64,000 bases of DNA from assembly GCF_028595325.1 (NCBI RefSeq), contig NZ_JAQQXR010000003.1:372001-436000 (forward strand). The letters run 5' to 3'. The translations under genes were made by a program, and so were the position numbers. The stretch comes from Janthinobacterium fluminis (GTDB lineage: Bacteria > Pseudomonadota > Gammaproteobacteria > Burkholderiales > Burkholderiaceae_D). Under the pieces are notes generated by a model. It was not told where the DNA came from and searched no databases. It worked only from the letters and a program-made list of their open reading frames with translations. Shown here piece by piece: positions 41,786 through 50,374 of the stretch (its first letter is position 1; each line of letters begins with the position of its first letter).

Positions 41786-42718
41786 TCAGCCCGCGCCGAG
41801 CATGGCCGGCAGCAGTTGCCGGTAGATCTGGATCACCGCCGGCCCCATCAGCACCACCATCAGGGCCGGGAAGATGAAGAAAATCAGCGGGAACAGCAGT
41901 TTCAGCGAGATTTTCGCGGCCTGTTCCTCGGCCCGCTGGCGGCGCTTGGTGCGCAACTGCTCGGACTGCACGCGCAGGGCCACGCCGATGCCGGTGCCGA
42001 AGCGCTCGGCCTGGATCAGCATCGTCACGAGGGCGTTGACGTCGTCGACGCCGGTGCGCAGCGCCAGGTTGCGCAGGGCTTTTTCCTTGCCGCTGCCGGC
42101 GCGCAATTCCAGCGTCACCAGTTGCAGCTCCTCGGCCAGCACGGCGCTCTTCAAGCCGATTTCGCCGGCCACGCGGGCCAGCGCCGCGTCCATCGCCAGG
42201 CCGGCCTCGACGCAGACGGTCATCAAGTCGAGCGCGTCGGGGAGGCTGTCGAAGATGTCGCGCTGGCGCCGCCGGGCCAGGCGGCCCAGCAGCAGGTTGG
42301 GCAGGTAGTAGCCGGCGGCGGCGGCGGCGAGCGGCCAGAACAGGCGCGCCGCGCCGGCGCCGGCGCCGCCGCCGAGGAAGAAGCAGGCCGCCGGCAGCGC
42401 CGCGCTGAGCGCCGTCTTGGCGCCGTAGAACAGGGCCGGCGCGGCCGCCGTGCGCAGGCCGGCGTGCAGGAAGCGCAGGCGCAGCGAGGAGCCGTCGGCG
42501 GGGTCTTGCGGCGCCGACAGCTTGCCCAGCGGGATGGCCATGCGCAGCAGGCCGGCCAGCCAGCGCCGCCGCCGGCCGCCGGCGTCGGCGCCGTTGCCGG
42601 CGGCCGCGTGCAGGCGGTAGTGCAGCGCGCGGGGGGCGAACGGCCGCGTCAGCAGCAGCACGGCGCCGAAGACGGCGAAAAACAGCAGCGCCAGGTAGAG
42701 GTAGGTGGAAGTGTGCAT
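41786..42718 (-). CDS. tadC: Tad secretion platform protein TadC
   Basis: The 310-residue inner-membrane protein contains a T2SSF domain (SLPDALDLMTVCVEAGLAMDAALARVAGEI) and C-terminal helices (KISLKLLFPLIFFIFPALMVVLMGPAVI). With TadB it forms the membrane platform for the pilus motor. Located 28 bp after tadB. Confidence 0.92.
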   Translation of the reverse strand: MHTSTYLYLALLFFAVFGAVLLLTRPFAPRALHYRLHAAAGNGADAGGRRRRWLAGLLRMAIPLGKLSAPQDPADGSSLRLRFLHAGLRTAAAPALFYGAKTALSAALPAACFFLGGGAGAGAARLFWPLAAAAAGYYLPNLLLGRLARRRQRDIFDSLPDALDLMTVCVEAGLAMDAALARVAGEIGLKSAVLAEELQLVTLELRAGSGKEKALRNLALRTGVDDVNALVTMLIQAERFGTGIGVALRVQSEQLRTKRRQRAEEQAAKISLKLLFPLIFFIFPALMVVLMGPAVIQIYRQLLPAMLGAG

Positions 42719-42746
42719 GCGGCTCCTGCGGGTTGGGGGGCGCGTC

Positions 42747-43715
42747 TCAGACGCGGATGCGGGTGACGGCGCGTATCGTCGCTATGCCGATGAGCATCAT
42801 CAGCGCGGCGACGCCGAGCATCTTGCGGCCGCCCGGGTCCGTGTACAGCAGGCCGAGGAAGTCAGGATTGCTCAGTTGCATCAGCAGCGCGGCGCCGAAG
42901 GGCAGCAGCGACAGCACCCAGGCCGACATCCTGCCCTCGGCCGAGAGCACGCGGATCTGGCCGAGCAGCTTGAGGCGGTCGCGGACGATGCCGCTGATGC
43001 TGGTCAGCAGCTCGGCCAGGTTGCCGCCCGTTTCGCGCTGGATCAGCACGGCGACGACGAAGTAGCGCAAGTCCGTGCTGGGCACGCGCGCGGCCAGGTT
43101 CAGCAGGGCGTCGGCCAGGGCGACGCCGAAATTGACTTCGTCGAAGACGCCGCGGAACTCGCCGGCCAGCGGCTCGGGCAGCTCGTCGCCGGCCATCTTC
43201 AGCGCCGTCGGGAAGGCGTGGCCGGCGCGCATGGCGCGGCCCATCAGGTCCAGCGCCTCGGGCAGTTGCAGCTCGATGCGCCGCAGGCGCCGCGCCTTGG
43301 CGCGCAACACGCCCAGCAGGGGCAGCGCGGCGGCGGCGGCGCCGGCCGGGCGCAGCGGCCACGGCAGGTTGGCGGCGCTGGCCAGCGCCAGGCCCAGCAG
43401 CAGCGCCAGCAGCGACAGGCCGGCCAGGCGGGCCACGCTCCAGCTGAGCCCCGATTGCAGCAGCAGGCGGTCGGCGGCGGCCGTGCCCGGCAGCGCTTGC
43501 AGCAGGCGCTGCAGCGGCGGGCTGCGGCTCAGCAGGCGGGTCTTGGTGATGGAGACGGGGGCCTCGGCGGCGCCGCCGCCGTGGCTGCGCAGGCGCCGGG
43601 CGATGCGGGCGGCGCCGCCGCCGCGGGCGGCGCGCCACAGCAGCCAGAGGCCGCCGCACAGCAGCGCCGTGGCGCCGAAGACCAGCGTGACGAAGGCGTG
43701 GTACATCCAGTCCAT
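42747..43715 (-). CDS. tadB: Tad secretion platform protein TadB
   Basis: The 322-residue protein contains a T2SSF domain ([38 protein letters not shown], then [22 protein letters not shown]) with flanking membrane helices. It is paralogous to TadC. Four bp separate it from tadA. Confidence 0.92.
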   Translation of the reverse strand: MDWMYHAFVTLVFGATALLCGGLWLLWRAARGGGAARIARRLRSHGGGAAEAPVSITKTRLLSRSPPLQRLLQALPGTAAADRLLLQSGLSWSVARLAGLSLLALLLGLALASAANLPWPLRPAGAAAAALPLLGVLRAKARRLRRIELQLPEALDLMGRAMRAGHAFPTALKMAGDELPEPLAGEFRGVFDEVNFGVALADALLNLAARVPSTDLRYFVVAVLIQRETGGNLAELLTSISGIVRDRLKLLGQIRVLSAEGRMSAWVLSLLPFGAALLMQLSNPDFLGLLYTDPGGRKMLGVAALMMLIGIATIRAVTRIRV

Positions 43716-43719
43716 CGTC

Positions 43720-45081
43720 TCAGCCCTCGCGCCGCTGCGGCTCGAACAGCGCGCCGGCGACGCTGATGCCGAAGGTGTGCAGGCGCTCGACGAAGCGGGG
43801 GCGGATGCCGGTCGAGACGAAATGGCCGAGCACGGCGCCGGCGTCGCCGACGCCCGTTTGCCTGAAGCTGAAAATTTCCTGCATGGTGATCATCTCGCCC
43901 TCCATGCCGGTGATTTCCTGGATCGAGGTGACCTTGCGCTTGCCGTCCATCAGGCGGGCGACCTGGACGACGACGCCGATGGCCGAGCTGATCTGCTGGC
44001 GCATGGCCTTGCTGGGCAGGCTGGCGGCGGCCATGCTGATCATGTTTTCCAGCCGCGTCAGGGCGTCGCGCGGCGTGTTGGCGTGGATCGTCGCCATCGA
44101 GCCCTCGTGGCCCGTGTTCATCGCCTGCAGCATGTCGAGCGCCTCGCCGCCGCGCACCTCGCCGAGGATGATGCGGTCGGGGCGCATGCGCAGGGCGTTG
44201 CGCACCAGGGCCCGCTGCGTCACCTCGCCCTTGCCCTCGATGTTGGGCGGGCGCGTCTCCAGGCGCACGACGTGGGGTTGCTGCAATTGCAGCTCGGCCG
44301 CGTCCTCGACGGTGACGATGCGCTCGGTGGCGCCGATGAAGCCGGACAGCACGTTGAGCATGGTGGTCTTGCCGCTGCCGGTGCCGCCGGAGATGAGGAT
44401 GTTGATCTTGGCCTTGCCCAGGCCCTGCAGGATCTCGGCCATGTCGGCCGTCAGGCTGTGGTAGGCCACCAGGTCGGCCAGGCGCAGCGGGTCGGCCGAG
44501 AAGCGGCGGATCGACATGATGGGGCCGTCGATGGCCAGCGGCGGGATGATGGCGTTGACGCGCGAGCCGTCCGGCAGGCGGGCGTCGACCATGGGGCTCG
44601 ATTCGTCGATGCGCCGGCCGACGCGCGAGACGATCTTGTCGATGATCTTCATCAGGTGGGCGTCGTCGCTGAAGCTGACGTCGGTCAGCTCCAGCTTGCC
44701 GCGGCGCTCGACGTAGACGCGCTTGTGGGTGTTGACGAGGATGTCGGAGACGCTGGGGTCGGCCAGCAGCGGCTCCAGGGGGCCGAAGCCGAGCATCTCG
44801 TTCTGGATGTCGCGCGTCAGGTTGCGCCGCTCCTGCTCGTTGATGGCGACGGCCTCCTCGTCGAGCAGGCGCTCGACCAGGGCGCGCAATTCCTCGCGGA
44901 CCTGCTGCTGGCTCAGGCGCTGCATGCCTTCCAGGTCGACCCGCTCCAGCAGCATCTGGTGGATGCGCTGCTGCAGCGCCTGGTAGCCGCGGTTGTCGAT
45001 GGTGGCGGCGCGCGGCGCGGCGGCCGGGGCCGGGGCGGCGCTGCCCAGGCGTTCCCTGATGGATATGCTTGCTGTTGCCAT
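43720..45081 (-). CDS. tadA: Tad pilus assembly ATPase TadA
   Basis: The 453-residue secretion ATPase of the GspE/VirB11 superfamily has Walker A GGTGSGKT at 232-239. The Asp box [14 protein letters not shown], Walker [17 protein letters not shown] and the His box [22 protein letters not shown] follow. It powers Flp pilin polymerisation. The ATG at 45081 with GGAGAG upstream gives the expected start. Confidence 0.95.
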   Translation of the reverse strand: MATASISIRERLGSAAPAPAAAPRAATIDNRGYQALQQRIHQMLLERVDLEGMQRLSQQQVREELRALVERLLDEEAVAINEQERRNLTRDIQNEMLGFGPLEPLLADPSVSDILVNTHKRVYVERRGKLELTDVSFSDDAHLMKIIDKIVSRVGRRIDESSPMVDARLPDGSRVNAIIPPLAIDGPIMSIRRFSADPLRLADLVAYHSLTADMAEILQGLGKAKINILISGGTGSGKTTMLNVLSGFIGATERIVTVEDAAELQLQQPHVVRLETRPPNIEGKGEVTQRALVRNALRMRPDRIILGEVRGGEALDMLQAMNTGHEGSMATIHANTPRDALTRLENMISMAAASLPSKAMRQQISSAIGVVVQVARLMDGKRKVTSIQEITGMEGEMITMQEIFSFRQTGVGDAGAVLGHFVSTGIRPRFVERLHTFGISVAGALFEPQRREG

Positions 45082-45122
45082 GTGTTCTCTCCGTGCTGCG
45101 CTGTTGCGAAAAAAGGGCGGCC

Positions 45123-46280
45123 TCAGGCGGCGCGCTGGAATAGCCGCGCCATCCAGCCCTGGCCGGCCGGCGCGGCCTCGCCCGTCAAGCCCTGGGCGAA
45201 GTCCTGCAGGGCCCGCGTCAGCGGGCTGCCGGGGTCCAGCTTGAGGATGGGCACGCCCTGGTTGACGGAGGCGGCGGCCGCCTCGTAGTGGTTGGGGATG
45301 GCCTTGAAGATGGCGCTGCCGTAGGCGCCCTCCAGGTCTTGCAGGCGGATGTCGCTGCCCTTGTCGTGGCGGTTGACGACCAGCTGGATTTTCTTCTTCG
45401 GGTAGCCGAGCGCGCGGAAGGCGTCGAGCAGGCGGCGGCCGTCGCGGATGTAGGGCAGCGTCGTCTGCAGGATGGGGTAGATGGTGTCGGCCTGGTCGAG
45501 CGCGCGGATGCTGATGGCGTCGAGGCTGCGGCCGATGTCGAGGATGACGAAATCGTAGTGGCGCCGCGCCAGGTGCAGGATGGCGTCGACGTGCTCGGGC
45601 AGCACGTCGTTGGCGTGGGCCGGGTCTTCCGGCGCGGCCAGCACGCCGTAGTTGGGGGTGATGCTGAGCATGCTGGAGGCGAGGAAGGACGGGTCCAGGC
45701 GGTGGATCTGCTGGGCCACGTCGGCCAGCGTGGCCAGCGGCTTGTGCTCGGAGACGAACAGCGAGGCGTCGCCGAACTGCAGGTTGAGGTCGATCAAGGC
45801 GACGCGCTTGCTGCCGGACGCGGCCAGCGCGTAGCCGAGGTTGGTGGCGAGGAAGGTGGCGCCGCTGCCGCCCTTGCAGGAGATGAAGGCCAGCACCTGG
45901 CCGCCGGCCGGCTGGCGCTGCTCGCGCTTGTGCTCGACCCGCTCGACGGCGGCCGCCAGGCTGGCCGGCGGCGCCGGCGAGGCCAGCACTTCGCGCACGC
46001 CGGCGCGCATGGCTTGCAGCAGCAGTTGCGGCGTGTGGTTGCGGCACAGCAGGATGACGGCCAGCTGGGGCTGGCCATTGCCCAGGCGTTCGAGCTGGGC
46101 CAGCTCGGCCTCGGCGACGTCGGGCTGGTCGAGCACCAGCACGTCGGGCGGCGTGCCGCCCGGCAGTTGCGCCAGCGTGCCGGCGACGGCCGCGACGGTG
46201 TCGGACGGCTTGCGCTGGCGCAGCAGCGCGGCCATGTCGGCCAGCGCGCTGGCGTCCTTGGAGATGACGGCGATTTTCAA
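45123..46280 (-). CDS. tadZ: Tad localisation protein TadZ/CpaE
   Basis: The 385-residue protein has a degenerate receiver-like N-terminal domain ([19 protein letters not shown]) and a ParA/MinD-type ATPase with deviant Walker [16 protein letters not shown] (136-142) and [13 protein letters not shown]. CpaE/TadZ proteins position the pilus machinery at the pole. A TTG start at 46280 with GGGAA just upstream is required because no ATG lies near; the reading frame remains open far upstream, opposite the secretin gene. Confidence 0.88.
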   Translation of the reverse strand: MKIAVISKDASALADMAALLRQRKPSDTVAAVAGTLAQLPGGTPPDVLVLDQPDVAEAELAQLERLGNGQPQLAVILLCRNHTPQLLLQAMRAGVREVLASPAPPASLAAAVERVEHKREQRQPAGGQVLAFISCKGGSGATFLATNLGYALAASGSKRVALIDLNLQFGDASLFVSEHKPLATLADVAQQIHRLDPSFLASSMLSITPNYGVLAAPEDPAHANDVLPEHVDAILHLARRHYDFVILDIGRSLDAISIRALDQADTIYPILQTTLPYIRDGRRLLDAFRALGYPKKKIQLVVNRHDKGSDIRLQDLEGAYGSAIFKAIPNHYEAAAASVNQGVPILKLDPGSPLTRALQDFAQGLTGEAAPAGQGWMARLFQRAA

Positions 46281-46311
46281 TGTGGTTCCCGGTTGCGTGT
46301 GGGGCGGCGCG

Positions 46312-46587
46312 TCAGCGGCCGCCGACGCCGATGGTGAGCACGTTCGGCTGCGCCTCGGGCGTCTGGTTGGATTGCTGGTAGCGCTCGTAGGCGCCCAGCG
46401 CGGCCCTGGCGTCGAGGCCGGCGTCGCGCTGGGCGCGGGCGCCGGCGTCCGGGTGCAGCGTCTGGCGGGCCATCGCCAGCCTGACGCTGTGGCCGAACTG
46501 GCGGTCCAGGTTCGGCGTCGCCGGGGCGCAGCCGGCCAGGGCGATGGCGCACAGCAGGGCGGCGTGGGGGAGGTGGCGTGGGCGCAT
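46312..46587 (-). CDS. Small Tad-cluster lipoprotein
   Basis: The 91-residue protein has a lipoprotein signal (HLPHAALLCAIALAGC, lipobox LAGC) and a short mature part (NLDRQFGHSVRLAMARQTLHPDAG). By position between the secretin and tadZ it may correspond to the CpaD/RcpB role of assisting the secretin, but the similarity is not strong. The start at the internal ATG (46587) places the signal peptide correctly. Confidence 0.75.
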   Translation of the reverse strand: MRPRHLPHAALLCAIALAGCAPATPNLDRQFGHSVRLAMARQTLHPDAGARAQRDAGLDARAALGAYERYQQSNQTPEAQPNVLTIGVGGR

Positions 46588-46597
46588 GGTGTGGCTC

Positions 46598-48118
46598 CTA
46601 GTTGGGGGTGGCGGACGGCGCGGCGGCGCCCTCCTGTTTGCCGTGCAGGAAGAACTCGGCCCGCGACGGCGCCACATAGCCGTCCGTCGGCAGCGCCGGC
46701 TTTTGCGCCAGCGGCTTGACCAGGTGGGGCGTGACGATGAAGACCAGCTCGCTGCGGTCGTTCTGGAAGTCGCTGCTGCGGAACAGTGCGCCCAGCACCG
46801 GCACCTCGCCGAGCAGCGGCAGGGCCTTGATGTTGGAGGTGACGTTGTTCTTGATCAGGCCGCCGATGGCGAAGCTCTGGCCGTCGAACAGTTGCACCGT
46901 CGTGGTCGCCCGCCGCGTCGTGAACGAGGGCAGGATGGCCGTCGCGTTCAGACCGGCGGCGGCGACGCCTATGCCCTCCTTGTTGAGCTCCGACACTTCG
47001 GGCGCCACCTTCAGGTTGATGCGTCCGCCGTCCAGCACGGTGGGGGTGAATTTGACGGCGACGCCGAATTCCTTTTCCTCCAGCGTGATCGTGGGAATGC
47101 CGTTGTTGTGGTTCTGGCTGACGGGGATGAAGACCTTGCCGCCGGCCAGGAAGCTGGCCTCCTGGCCGCTGATGGCCATGATGGTCGGCTCGGCCAGCAC
47201 CTTCACCAGGCCGTCGCGCTTTTGCGCGTCTATCCTGACGTTGTTGCCGTTCGTCGTGTCGCGCGTGCCGACCATGCTGGGATTGCCGCTGAGCAGGTTC
47301 GACAGCAGCGCGTGGTTCCAGTTGCCGGCCTTGATGTTGATGCCCAGGCTGGCGCCGAGCTGGTCCACCAGGCTCTTCGACACTTCGGCGATCTGCACTT
47401 CCAGCATCACCTGTTGCGGCGCGGCGATGCCGAGCATGTTGACGACCTTCAGCGGGGCGGTCCCGGCCGGCGCCGCCGGGTTGGCCGCCGCGCCGGCGCC
47501 GGCGCGCTGCACATAGACGCCGGCCAGCGCGGCGATCTGGCTGGCCTTGACGACGTCGGACACGGTGCCGGACAGGATCAGGGTGTCGGCCGCCGCCGTG
47601 ATGACGATGTCTTTTTCGCCGCCGAACAGGCGCTCCAGCTGCTGGCGCAGCCCGACCGTGTCGACGTTGACGGCGATGTCGACGATGCTGGCCTGGTTGG
47701 CCTTGTTCCACAGGATCAGGTTGGTGGCGCCGGCGCGCTTGCCGAGCAGGTAGACCTCGGTCGGGTTGAGCAGGATGACGTCGGCCACGTCGGCGTTGCC
47801 GACGGCCACGCGCGCGGCCGCATACGGCAGGTGCAGCAGTTTCGACTTGCCCTCGGCCAGCGTGATCAGCGCCGCCAGCTCGGGGGCGGCCGGCGCGGCC
47901 GCGGCCGGTTCCGGGGCGGGCCGGCGCGCCGCCCTGGCGGGGGCTTTCGGCGCCGGCCGCGGCGCCGCTTTCTGCTGGGCCGGGCTGGCCAGCGCCATGT
48001 CGCCATACGCGAAGACCGACAGCGCCACGACGCCGGCGGCCGCCAGCGTTCCGCGTAGCGCGGCGCGCAGCGCGGAACGCTGGGCGCGCTGGGCCACGGT
48101 GTAATATTTACGCATCAA
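46598..48118 (-). CDS. rcpA: Tad pilus secretin RcpA/CpaC
   Basis: The 506-residue outer-membrane secretin has a signal peptide region, an Ala/Pro-rich linker, and a BON/POTRA-like N-domain (LIILWNKANQASIVDIAVNV). The secretin beta-domain follows (VMLEVQIAEVSKSLVDQLGASLGINI, FLAGGKVFIPV, FAIGGLIKNNVTSNIKALPLLGEVPVLGALFRSSDFQNDRSELVFIVTPHLV). It forms the channel through which the Flp pilus leaves the cell. Confidence 0.94.
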   Translation of the reverse strand: MMRKYYTVAQRAQRSALRAALRGTLAAAGVVALSVFAYGDMALASPAQQKAAPRPAPKAPARAARRPAPEPAAAAPAAPELAALITLAEGKSKLLHLPYAAARVAVGNADVADVILLNPTEVYLLGKRAGATNLILWNKANQASIVDIAVNVDTVGLRQQLERLFGGEKDIVITAAADTLILSGTVSDVVKASQIAALAGVYVQRAGAGAAANPAAPAGTAPLKVVNMLGIAAPQQVMLEVQIAEVSKSLVDQLGASLGINIKAGNWNHALLSNLLSGNPSMVGTRDTTNGNNVRIDAQKRDGLVKVLAEPTIMAISGQEASFLAGGKVFIPVSQNHNNGIPTITLEEKEFGVAVKFTPTVLDGGRINLKVAPEVSELNKEGIGVAAAGLNATAILPSFTTRRATTTVQLFDGQSFAIGGLIKNNVTSNIKALPLLGEVPVLGALFRSSDFQNDRSELVFIVTPHLVKPLAQKPALPTDGYVAPSRAEFFLHGKQEGAAAPSATPN

Positions 48119-48138
48119 ATGCTTCCTTGTTCATCGAC

Positions 48139-48969
48139 TTAAAATTGTTGCTGGCTGCGGTCCAGGCCCTTGATGACCTCGATCTGTTCGCGCCGCGGCG
48201 CGGCGCGCAGGGCCGCCACGCGGGGCGCCTGCTGCGGGGCCGCCGCCCGCTGCGGCGCCGCCTTGACGTCGAGCAGGCTGGTTTTCGTCGCGCCGTCCGT
48301 GTTGACGGGGCCGGGGTCGATCTGGTTGCGCAGCACCAGCGACAGCGTGCCGACGCTGCGCGCCAGGTCCAGCTTTTCCGTCTGTTCCGGCGTCAGTTCC
48401 AGCGTCACGGCGTTGACCACCTTCGGCTTGGTGTCGTCGCGGCTGGATTCCTGGGCGATGGCCAGCACGAGTATGCGTTCCAGCACGATCTTCGAGATGG
48501 CGGGATCCTTGTGCGCGCTCTTCTCCGCCTCGCCCTGGGTGTTGACGAGGATGTCGACGAAGTTGCCGGGCAGGGCGAAGCCGGCCACGCCGACGACGTC
48601 GTTGACGCGCACCGTCATGGCGCGCTTGCCGTCGGCGACGATGGCCGACAGGCCGCCTATCGTGCCGGCCGGCGCCAGCTTGCTGTCCATGAGCGGCTCG
48701 CCGCGCTGGATGCTGCTGCGCGTGACGCGGTTCGCCAGCAGCGCCGGGTCGCCGATGGCGCCGGGCGGCAGCGCGTTGGCGGGCCAGTCGACCAGGTGCA
48801 CCATGTCGGCGCCGAGGCGCGCGCCCAGGCCGATGTCGACGCTGGCGACGGCGACCTTGCTGCTGCTGCCGGCCGCCTGGGCGCCGATCCAGCGGGCCGC
48901 CACCATGACGGCGGCAAAGGCGAGCACGCAGGCCAGCGCGATCATCGTCACTGCACGGGTATTTCTCAT
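48139..48969 (-). CDS. rcpC: Tad pilus assembly protein RcpC/CpaB
   Basis: The 276-residue protein has an N-terminal membrane helix (TMIALACVLAFAAVMVAARW), an SAF-like domain (SVDIGLGARLGADMVHLVDWP, ALLANRVTRSSIQRGEPL) and the RcpC region (MTVRVNDVVGVAGFALPGNFVDILV). It is thought to be a periplasmic partner of the secretin. The ATG at 48969 is preceded by GAGGAA, which decides the start. Confidence 0.92.
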   Translation of the reverse strand: MRNTRAVTMIALACVLAFAAVMVAARWIGAQAAGSSSKVAVASVDIGLGARLGADMVHLVDWPANALPPGAIGDPALLANRVTRSSIQRGEPLMDSKLAPAGTIGGLSAIVADGKRAMTVRVNDVVGVAGFALPGNFVDILVNTQGEAEKSAHKDPAISKIVLERILVLAIAQESSRDDTKPKVVNAVTLELTPEQTEKLDLARSVGTLSLVLRNQIDPGPVNTDGATKTSLLDVKAAPQRAAAPQQAPRVAALRAAPRREQIEVIKGLDRSQQQF

Positions 48970-49072
48970 AGCATTTCCTCGGTGTGGCGCGGCGCCGGCG
49001 CTCGGCGCGGACCGGTTGGGGTGTGGGCGGCGCGCGCGCGGCGCGCCAATGCGCCGGCGGCTTCGGCGCGCA

Positions 49073-49651
49073 TCAGAAGCGGCCCCCGGCGTCGGCGGCG
49101 AGCGAACCCAGCGTGCCGGCGGCGATCGCCACCGCATACGCCAGCTTGCCGGTGGGGGCGGAGGGGGCGGCGATGCGCGCGCCCTCGCCGGCGGCGCCGC
49201 GCATCAGGCTCAGCACCAGCATCTCGTGCAGATTGCCGAGCACCTTGGCCAGCTTGCCCTGCCACAGGGCGACGGCGAGGGCCAGCACGCCGCCGGCCAG
49301 CACGCTGCCCAGCGCCGCGCCGACGATGGCGTGCGGGCCGAGGAAGGCGCCGACCATCGCCAGCAGCTTGACGTCGCCGGCGCCCATGGCGCGCAGCATG
49401 TACATGGGCAGCAGCGCGGCCAGGCCCAGCGCCATGCCGGCCAGCGCCGCCAGCGGGCCGAGCCCGCCGAAGGGCGCGCCGAACAGGCCGCCGCCGGCGG
49501 GCAGCAGCGTGTGCAGCGCCAGCGCGGCCAGCGCGCCGGGAAACACCAGGCGGTTCGGAATGCGGCGGCTGCGCAGGTCGTGCCACACGGCGGCGGCCAG
49601 CAGGGCGCACAGCAGCAGCGCGGGCAGGATCATCAATAAATGGCTGGGCAT
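49073..49651 (-). CDS. tadV: Flp prepilin peptidase TadV/CpaA
   Basis: The 192-residue inner-membrane aspartyl protease cleaves Flp prepilin and pseudopilins. The two catalytic aspartates lie in VWHDLRSRRIPNRLVFP and in MGAGDVKLLAMVGAFLGP. Several hydrophobic helices surround them. The ATG at 49651 is chosen; an in-frame TTG at 49714 would add a charged non-family leader. Confidence 0.92.
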   Translation of the reverse strand: MPSHLLMILPALLLCALLAAAVWHDLRSRRIPNRLVFPGALAALALHTLLPAGGGLFGAPFGGLGPLAALAGMALGLAALLPMYMLRAMGAGDVKLLAMVGAFLGPHAIVGAALGSVLAGGVLALAVALWQGKLAKVLGNLHEMLVLSLMRGAAGEGARIAAPSAPTGKLAYAVAIAAGTLGSLAADAGGRF

Positions 49652-49720
49652 GGCGGGTGCGGACGCTGTGTCGGATCGTTCATGTGGGGAGGGTGCGCGC
49701 GGGTATCGCGGCAAGGTGGC

Positions 49721-49737
49721 GGGCCGGGGGCCGGCCC
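49721..49737 (-). other. Hairpin between flp and tadV
   Basis: GGGCCGG (49721-49727) and CCGGCCC (49731-49737) form a 7-bp perfect stem with a 3-nt loop in the 159-bp gap after flp. It could attenuate read-through so that pilin is made in excess of the assembly proteins (inference). Confidence 0.4.
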
Positions 49738-49810
49738 TTGCGTGGCGCCAGCCGCGGCGCGCGGGCGCTGCCGCCGGCGCGTCATGGCCGCTGTCAGGCG
49801 GCCGGCGTGT

Positions 49811-49981
49811 TTATTTCGGCGCAGCTATTTTGTCGCCGATCGATTTGAATAAATCGCTGATTTTGCCGCCCAGCGCACTGGCGCCGACGGCGATGGCGAC
49901 ACCGATCAGCGCGGCGATCAGACCGTATTCGATCGCGGTCACGCCGTCTTCTTCGGCGATAAAGTGTTTAATCGAGTTCAT
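49811..49981 (-). CDS. flp: Flp-type major pilin
   Basis: The 56-residue prepilin starts MNSIKHFIAEEDG and continues VTAIEYGLIAALIGVAIAV. The cleavage site is G13/V14, and the conserved Glu and Tyr of the Flp motif are E18 and Y19. The short C-terminal part is KISDLFKSIGDKIAAPK. AAGGAC sits 7 nt upstream of the ATG. It is the first gene of the Tad operon, consistent with high expression. No second pilin gene is present. Confidence 0.95.
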   Translation of the reverse strand: MNSIKHFIAEEDGVTAIEYGLIAALIGVAIAVGASALGGKISDLFKSIGDKIAAPK

Positions 49982-50374
49982 GGTGTTGTCCTTGTTGAGT
50001 TGGTGGAAAGTGCCCTACTTCTGCGCCACGCGGCGTTTGCGGCGGAATCTGTTCTAAATGCCAACAATGCAGAAGCGCAAACTATAGGCGCGGCGCCAAT
50101 GATATGCATCAGAGAAACGTCATTTTCTGACTGGTACAATCCGCACTTTCTTTGGGACATGAACTAGTACATATGTCTTGCTTTTCCTGGTCGGAATATG
50201 CCGCGCAAGGGGCCGATGCGGCGCCAGGCCAGGGCCGCCCCCATGCCGGCTTAGGCGTTTTGTAACAAGTCGAAGTATGATGGGCCCGGTAGACCGCCCC
50301 GCCCCGGGCGGGGATAATTCCGCCAGCCTCGGCGCGCGCGCCGCGCCGCGTTTTTTTTCAGATTGGTAGCATCG
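49982..50374. other. Intergenic region between flp and priA
   Basis: This 393-bp divergent gap must hold the promoters of the Tad operon and of priA. I see no clear sigma-54 site and no confident -35/-10 pair. A short GC palindrome, CCGCCCCGGGCGGG, lies at about 50296-50314. No open frame with a family match was seen. Confidence 0.6.
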
